Shown: piece by piece, positions 59,455-64,000 of the stretch
Numbering within the stretch: the first letter of the stretch is position 1
How the letters are laid out: every line of letters begins with the position of its first letter
Source of the DNA: Jaapia argillacea MUCL 33604
Lineage: Eukaryota > Basidiomycota > Agaricomycetes > Jaapiales > Jaapiaceae
Assembly: GCA_000697665.1 (NCBI GenBank)
Contig: KL197716.1
Location: 1,434,673 to 1,498,672, forward strand
Reading direction: 5' to 3'
Length of the DNA: 64,000 nt
Made by a program: the position numbers and the translations under genes
The notes under the pieces: generated by a model
Databases searched by the model: none
Seen by the model: the letters and a program-made list of their open reading frames with translations, nothing else
What the model was told of the DNA's origin: nothing

Positions 59455-60995
59455 CTTCTGCAGTCGACAAAGATGGACACCTTATGCTTGACTCCGGAAT
59501 TATCAGACATAGAAGCCCCTCTTGTTGTTTCGACGGGATGAGGGTCGCGCCGGTATGTGACATTCACTCTGCGGGAGGTTTTGTACAGAGGTGAAGAGTT
59601 TTGAACAGGCGGGAATCAGACAGGGGCAATTCGGCATGCATATGCTCTACGGTGAGAAGCTAGTTTCCCAGTACATCGTTTCATCCTTCTCAATCACCCT
59701 TGTAGATGCCCAAGGGAATATCGCAAACTGGGGAATGTTCGATGTGATGTACCAAGAAGTTGAGCGAGCAATTGCAGGATACACTCCCGAGTCTGACAGT
59801 GATGCGCAACTTGTGCTGGGCCATTGGTTGGACTTAATCGCAGAGCTACAGCCAACTCGGTTTGAAGTCAACTCACCTAGTGATTTCAATCTTGGTGATG
59901 TGATCTTCTGTGACGGTATCTCGCCCTCGGGAGAGAATATTTACCGTGTCTTGGGGCCCCATCGCAATTTCCATACTATATTTCATAAGCATAATGCAGC
60001 CTGGGATGAGTGGAAGTCTGGTGAGTTTTCTCCCCAGATGTGTGAGCGCTGAATCTACCTACTTAATTGCAGCCGTCAGAGCTTATCCTGCCCGAAGATG
60101 TCAATCTTTTCTCGCTAGGCGGGAAGCCCGTACATTGTCTCTATGACATCAGCCTCCATGCTTCAGGCGGGGGATGGACAAGGTTTGTTTCCCTTGCACG
60201 GATAACATATACCCCATAATTGAGGATGGTAACCCAGCTTGAAGTATGAGTCCCAGTCCCCTGCGTACGCGGGCGAAGCCTTGTACTCGGATGTGGATTA
60301 TCCCACTCGCAAGCGGGCCTTCACAGCACTTTCCACCATCGGCAAACACACCGCCGCAAAGTATGGGCGCCAACTGGATTCAATTGGGATAGGTAAAGTC
60401 TTAGATGTTTTGCAATGCAAAAATTCCTGATCATGACCCACAAGTACAGTCACCGGAATCCATCATATGCTCTATTACGGAGGCTCGTATGTGGAGGAGA
60501 TAGTAGATGAGAAGATACCTCAAAAGCCGACCACCTTCTACCTGCACATCCGCGATTCGGTTGACGGTGCTCCCCCTACAGGTCATTGGTCGGAATCGAG
60601 CCAACCTGGCCACAATGAACGGGTCTCCATTTTTGGTCAGGTACCACTGGACCTTCCCAGAGAAAAGTCCAAACAATCTTGGGAAAGCAAGTTGGACGAG
60701 TGGGATGACGACGAAAGTTCCATTTTGCGATCCGACGCAGACAACTTCCATCGTGACCACAAGATTCGTCACCCAGCTAGGACTAATGCGTTTGTCGATG
60801 TTTCACAACTCTCCCTTCCTTAGCTCACTTTATATGCCTTCACTTTATAGGCAGACCATCGCGGTTGCTAGATTTTCCTCACTCGAGTGGGCTTTTATGG
60901 ACTGCCTGGGCGCGAAATTCCCTGATTTTGGTTCAAAGATCACTGAGGTAGAATGTGTTGATGAAGCAAAGTGGCCCTGTCCATCTCCCGATTAG
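59455..60995 (+). pseudogene. MLKL-like/kinase-like gene copy 2, 3' half
   Basis: It continues the exon cut at 47979 (DKDGHLMLDSGIIRHRSPS, VAPVCDIHSAGG against VAPVRDIHSAGG-type text in copy 1). Further blocks match copy 1: EVERAIAGYTPESDSDAQLV, LGHWLDLIAELQ, NLGDVIFCDG, IGKHTAAKYGRQLDSIGIGK and TTFYLHIRDSVDGAPPTGHW. The last exon (about 60853-60995) reads TIAVARFSSLEWAFMDCLG and ends CPSPD. This C-terminal exon is better preserved than in copy 1. The gene is broken by the 11.5 kb insertion; several joins are unresolved. Confidence 0.55.
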
Positions 60996-61554
60996 GATGA
61001 CAGACTAGTACCCCCTACGAACAGAAACGCGAGAAGACTTGGGAGTGGTTCTGTGAGCCCACTAACCGATCCAGAGTAGAGACATTGTAGGTTCGTACAT
61101 GAATTACTTGTTATCCAATGATTCAGCCCGACCCACTTCCGTCAAGAAAGTCCCTCTATTCACTGGGATCCTAATCCACAAAGCTTTCCCAAACCAATAT
61201 CAAAGAAGAACATGCGGTCGATCTCACTCGTCCCAAATCTGAAGAAACTGAAAGGCAAACAGGGTTAGGGTTGACTCCGTCGTGAAAAGGGAGACGAGAA
61301 TGGTTGAAAACCCGATCAGCGTGGACGTCAAGTCGTATTTGAACTGGGGGAGGCTTTCAACGGGTGACCAATTCGTTTCCGAGAGGCGATCACTATGGCA
61401 CTTTCAAACAGCTAGAGTCAGTTATGTATCTTGGACTGACGACACATAACCGAAACCTGACGAAATGGCGTAGTGCAGTGACCTGACATTAACGAGTAAT
61501 TCCGCAGGCCACTTCATTGTGCTTTGGACATCCAACGTCGACGGGAGTTTGAAT
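60996..61554. other. Intergenic gap
   Basis: About 560 bp; no frame, repeat or RNA gene that I can support. Confidence 0.4.
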
Positions 61555-61724
61555 CTACAGTTCAGATTTCTTCTTTGCTAACCACATAATAGTTGACGCC
61601 AACAGCCATGCGGCGACTTTCACTAAGATGCATGGTGTCAAGTTAGCCACCGTATTCATAAAATGGAGGAAGACAGCGATCACCCACGTAGCTACACAAG
61701 CCCAAAAAATCTTTCGCTTGTCGG
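61555..61724 (-). CDS. Exon of a small membrane protein
   Basis: After an acceptor (CCTAG, just above 61724) the frame reads DKRKIFWACVATWVIAVFLH and continues FMNTVANLTPCIL, KVAAWLLASTIMWLAKKK, then a stop at 61555-61557. Two hydrophobic helices of ~18-20 residues are evident. The upstream exon and start are unresolved. Family unknown. Confidence 0.35.
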
Positions 61725-61864
61725 CTAGGATTCAAATGATCATCGCCATCCCCGAGGTAGTAAGCTTGAGTCAACAAGTCGAACGGCCTCCCACTTCATC
61801 GAGGGCAAATTGGTCACAAGGAAGTAGTAGGTTAGTGTGTTAGTCTTCGCGAATAGTCAAAGCT

Positions 61865-62390
61865 TCATCTGACTCGTGCTAGACGATCTCGAAGACAGGC
61901 GAGTCCGCCCTTCTTCGACACATCGCCAGACTCTTGGTATCTGATTACGATAAGCTCGACAGTGGGAGGAGCTAAACCTGGTCCCAGAATTCATCCCGAA
62001 AACGAGTGAAAGTTGGTACCGGTGCGACAAGACCGTCAGGCTCTCCTGTGCCAGTGAGAGGGTAGACGGTAGAGGAGGATGAACTTGTAGCAGGTATACC
62101 GGAGGCATGAGTTAGCAATGCTTGTGACACCATTGTTGCTGCCGAAAGTATAGAGCCGGGTATCACGATGAAGTTCCAAAGGGCAGCTGTACATACGGTC
62201 AAGGGATCAACATCGCTCCTTTACCTGAGATGGTTGTGGAAACGGCGTTGTTGGAGACATCGCTGGCAACTCGCAGTAGGCAAGGCCGGGCCCGTGAGGC
62301 TAGTACCACCTGCTGGAGATAATGGTCCCAAATTCGACTTGAAAACAGAGGATGGACAACTGGACGGACAGGCGAAAGCGTTGGAAGGCT
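61865..62390 (-). CDS. Small hypothetical protein with an N-terminal hydrophobic segment
   Basis: Coding blocks: one ending SDVSNNAVSTTIS (to about 62224), a 36-bp gap with GTAAAG..TGTACAG, then AALWNFIVIPGSILSAATM, HASGIPATSSSSSTVYPL and FTRFRDEFWDQ, and a last exon from about 61925 to the stop at 61865-61867 (SGDVSKKGGLACLRDRLARV). The segment ALWNFIVIPGSILSAATMV could be a membrane or signal anchor. The start is not settled (the open frame extends to about 62390 without a clear ATG) and one intron is unusually short. It is transcribed away from rae1 and may share its promoter region. Confidence 0.4.
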
Positions 62391-62893
62391 GAGATCACAT
62401 TAGAGGAAAGTCTGATGGCAGGACCAAGTTCGCCATGAAACTGAGCTGGAGCTGGGCACTTTTTGGGCGCTATAGCCTGACTGAAACCACCTCTGAATTA
62501 CATCTGAAAGAAGAAACCAATAAGTAGGACCTAGGAAGTATGGCACAACTTGCCACAAGATGTCGTCGACGGCAAATGGCCGCTCAACACCAACTCAACC
62601 CAGCGGACTCGGAGTTCACGCGTGGCACGTGGCAGGCTTGAGCCTGCTTGTTTCCGCTGGTTTGTAAATGGCCGTCGATTGGCCTCGTTCATTATGACTC
62701 TTATGTACCATACTCACCTCTTCGGAGCCGCATCGACCTTCCCAAGAATGCATTAATCATTTCTGCATCTTCAGCTGGCCCACTGGTTCCCTGATATCCC
62801 TCTGTTCTCCACGACGGGTTCATCGTTCAAACAGCCAAGCGACCTCGCTCTACTCGCTGGCATCGACCCATACGTAGCAGGCCGAGAACACAA
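62391..62893. promoter_or_regulatory. Shared upstream region of rae1 and the minus-strand gene
   Basis: About 500 bp between two divergent transcripts. CT-rich stretches lie just before the rae1 ATG (about 62760-62890), as is common in basidiomycete promoters. No specific operator is recognised. Confidence 0.4.
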
Positions 62894-64000
62894 ATGTCTT
62901 TTTTTGGCACTTCAGCCTCAGCTCCTACACCCCTTGCGGTCCAGGACATCGAAGTCGCTGATCCGCCCACCGACTCTGTCTCCTCACTTGCGTTCGCCCC
63001 TGCTGCAGATTTTCTTGCCGCTGGAAGTTGGGACAACCATGTTAGGATTTACGAAGTGAATTCAACGGGGCGGACACAGGGGAAAGCGATGTACTCTCAC
63101 GAGGGGCCAGTGTTGAGTGTCTGCTGGAACAAGGTACAGCAAGCATAGTTGTGGGCGTCGTGTAGTTGATTTCATTCATCATTCGGCAATAGGAGGGAAC
63201 CAAGTTGATATCCGGTGGCGTTGACAATGCTGCACGGATGTTCGACCTCACGACTGGCCAGTCTCAACAGGTTGCAGCTCACGACTCCGCCGTGAAAGTC
63301 GTCAAGTGGATCGACTCGCCACAGGGCGGTATTCTCGCAACCGCAAGCTGGGACAAGACTGTAAAGGTACACTCACCTTCTTTCCGATGCATGATGTTAC
63401 CCACCTTTGCTTCCAGTATTGGGACCTTCGCTCCGCGCAACCAATCGGAACCATCAATTTCCCAGAGAGATGCTACGCTATGGATGTTACCTACCCTCTG
63501 ATGGTAGTTGGTACCGCCGACCGAAAATTTCATATGGTCAACTTGAGCAACCCCATGACCATCCACAAGGTCCGTAAGAGGCAACTAAGTACAACTTGAC
63601 GCCTTCGTTTAGACATAATTTCGCTCCAGACAATTACTTCGCCTTTGAGTCACCAAACTCGGGTGGTGGCATGTTCGAATACTGGGGATAGTTTCGCCAT
63701 GGGCAGCGTCGAAGGTCGCGTTGGAGTACAGTATGTGTTTCCCACGTGCAATCGTAACATACTGACAACGACGTGAAGCTTCGTCGATGAGAAGAATTTC
63801 TCGTAAGTTTGAAACATCTATCTCACGTCTTGCGTACTAACCGCCACTGTTAGAAAAAACTTTACGTTCAGATGTCATCGACGAGAGAAGGCCCCGAACA
63901 TGAAGGATCAGTCCCTCGTCTTTGCAGTCAACGATTTAGCTTTCCATCCCGTCCAGGGAACATTGTCAAGCTGCGGATCTGATGGTGTCATCAACATTTG
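62894..64000 (+). CDS. rae1: mRNA export factor Rae1/Gle2, N-terminal part
   Basis: Rae1/Gle2 is a WD40 propeller that binds Nup98-type nucleoporins and assists mRNA export and mitotic checkpoint control. Exons 62894-63133, 63193-63366, 63417-63569, 63630-63730, 63779-63802 and 63854 to the window end join in phase (introns about 48-60 bp). About 279 residues are visible and the gene runs off the edge. The start MSFFGTSASAPTP is typical for the family. Blades are recognised: SVSSLAFAP/AAGSWDNHVRIYEV, GPVLSVCWNKEGTKLISGG/DNAARMFDL, KVVKWID/LATASWDKTVKYWDLRS, CYAMDVTYPLMVVGTADRKF, then NFTFRCHRREKAP and LAFHP..GTLSSCGSDGVINI. All visible exons are intact. Confidence 0.93.

Noticed and set aside
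59455-60995. A third separate copy of the duplicated gene
   Set aside because: It begins exactly where copy 2 was cut and contains only the 3' half, so it is the continuation of copy 2 beyond the insertion.

Overview
The window looks like a mushroom-forming basidiomycete (Agaricomycete) chromosome. Host genes have many introns of about 42-65 bp with GT-AG ends, and the transposons are families typical of that group: KDZ-type DNA transposons and Ty3/gypsy chromoviruses. Host genes are concentrated at 38.1-48 kb and 59.5-64 kb; most of the rest is nested, decaying transposon DNA.

Layout. 0-6.4 kb: AT-rich, CpG-poor DNA with three multi-exon minus-strand genes of unknown function; the largest (3801-6388) is a pseudogene with three in-frame TGA stops. 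6.7-11.9 kb: Ty3/gypsy element A, with a 5' LTR but no 3' end. 11.9-35.8 kb: a KDZ DNA transposon that has lost its 5' end and carries a transposase and two partner genes. Chromovirus B (12452-20578, TSD CTGAC) interrupts the transposase, and chromovirus C (26043-35140, minus strand) interrupts the third gene. 36.5-37.7 kb: a TA-flanked MITE beside a truncated, frameshifted hen1-like gene (small-RNA 2'-O-methyltransferase).

38.1-42.3 kb: two intact host genes on the minus strand, solved to the exon: a Bsd2/Ndfip-like membrane adaptor (442 aa) and a C3HC zinc-finger protein of the Rsm1/NIPA family (616 aa). 42.3-61 kb: a tandem duplication of a gene whose product appears to combine a helical MLKL-like N-terminus with a degenerate kinase-like domain. 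Copy 2 is split at about 47980 by an 11.5 kb nest: a TIR DNA element containing LTR element E (49252-58670, perfect TSD CCTGG), which contains a solo LTR (53461-54031). 61.5-62.4 kb: small minus-strand genes. 62.9 kb to the end: the start of rae1/gle2, an mRNA export WD40 protein that runs off the window.

Main biological signal. In the three complete LTR pairs, every substitution counted by hand (about 47) is a transition, and about 43 sit where one copy has CG and the other TG or CA, or where both derive from CG. All seven premature stops seen in the non-viral genes (the 3801-6388 pseudogene and the KDZ genes) are TGA, as expected from CGA. This points to CpG methylation and deamination acting on repeats. 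The third KDZ gene is the exception: it has no premature stop apart from the element C insertion. Exon joins are by eye; no database search was run.
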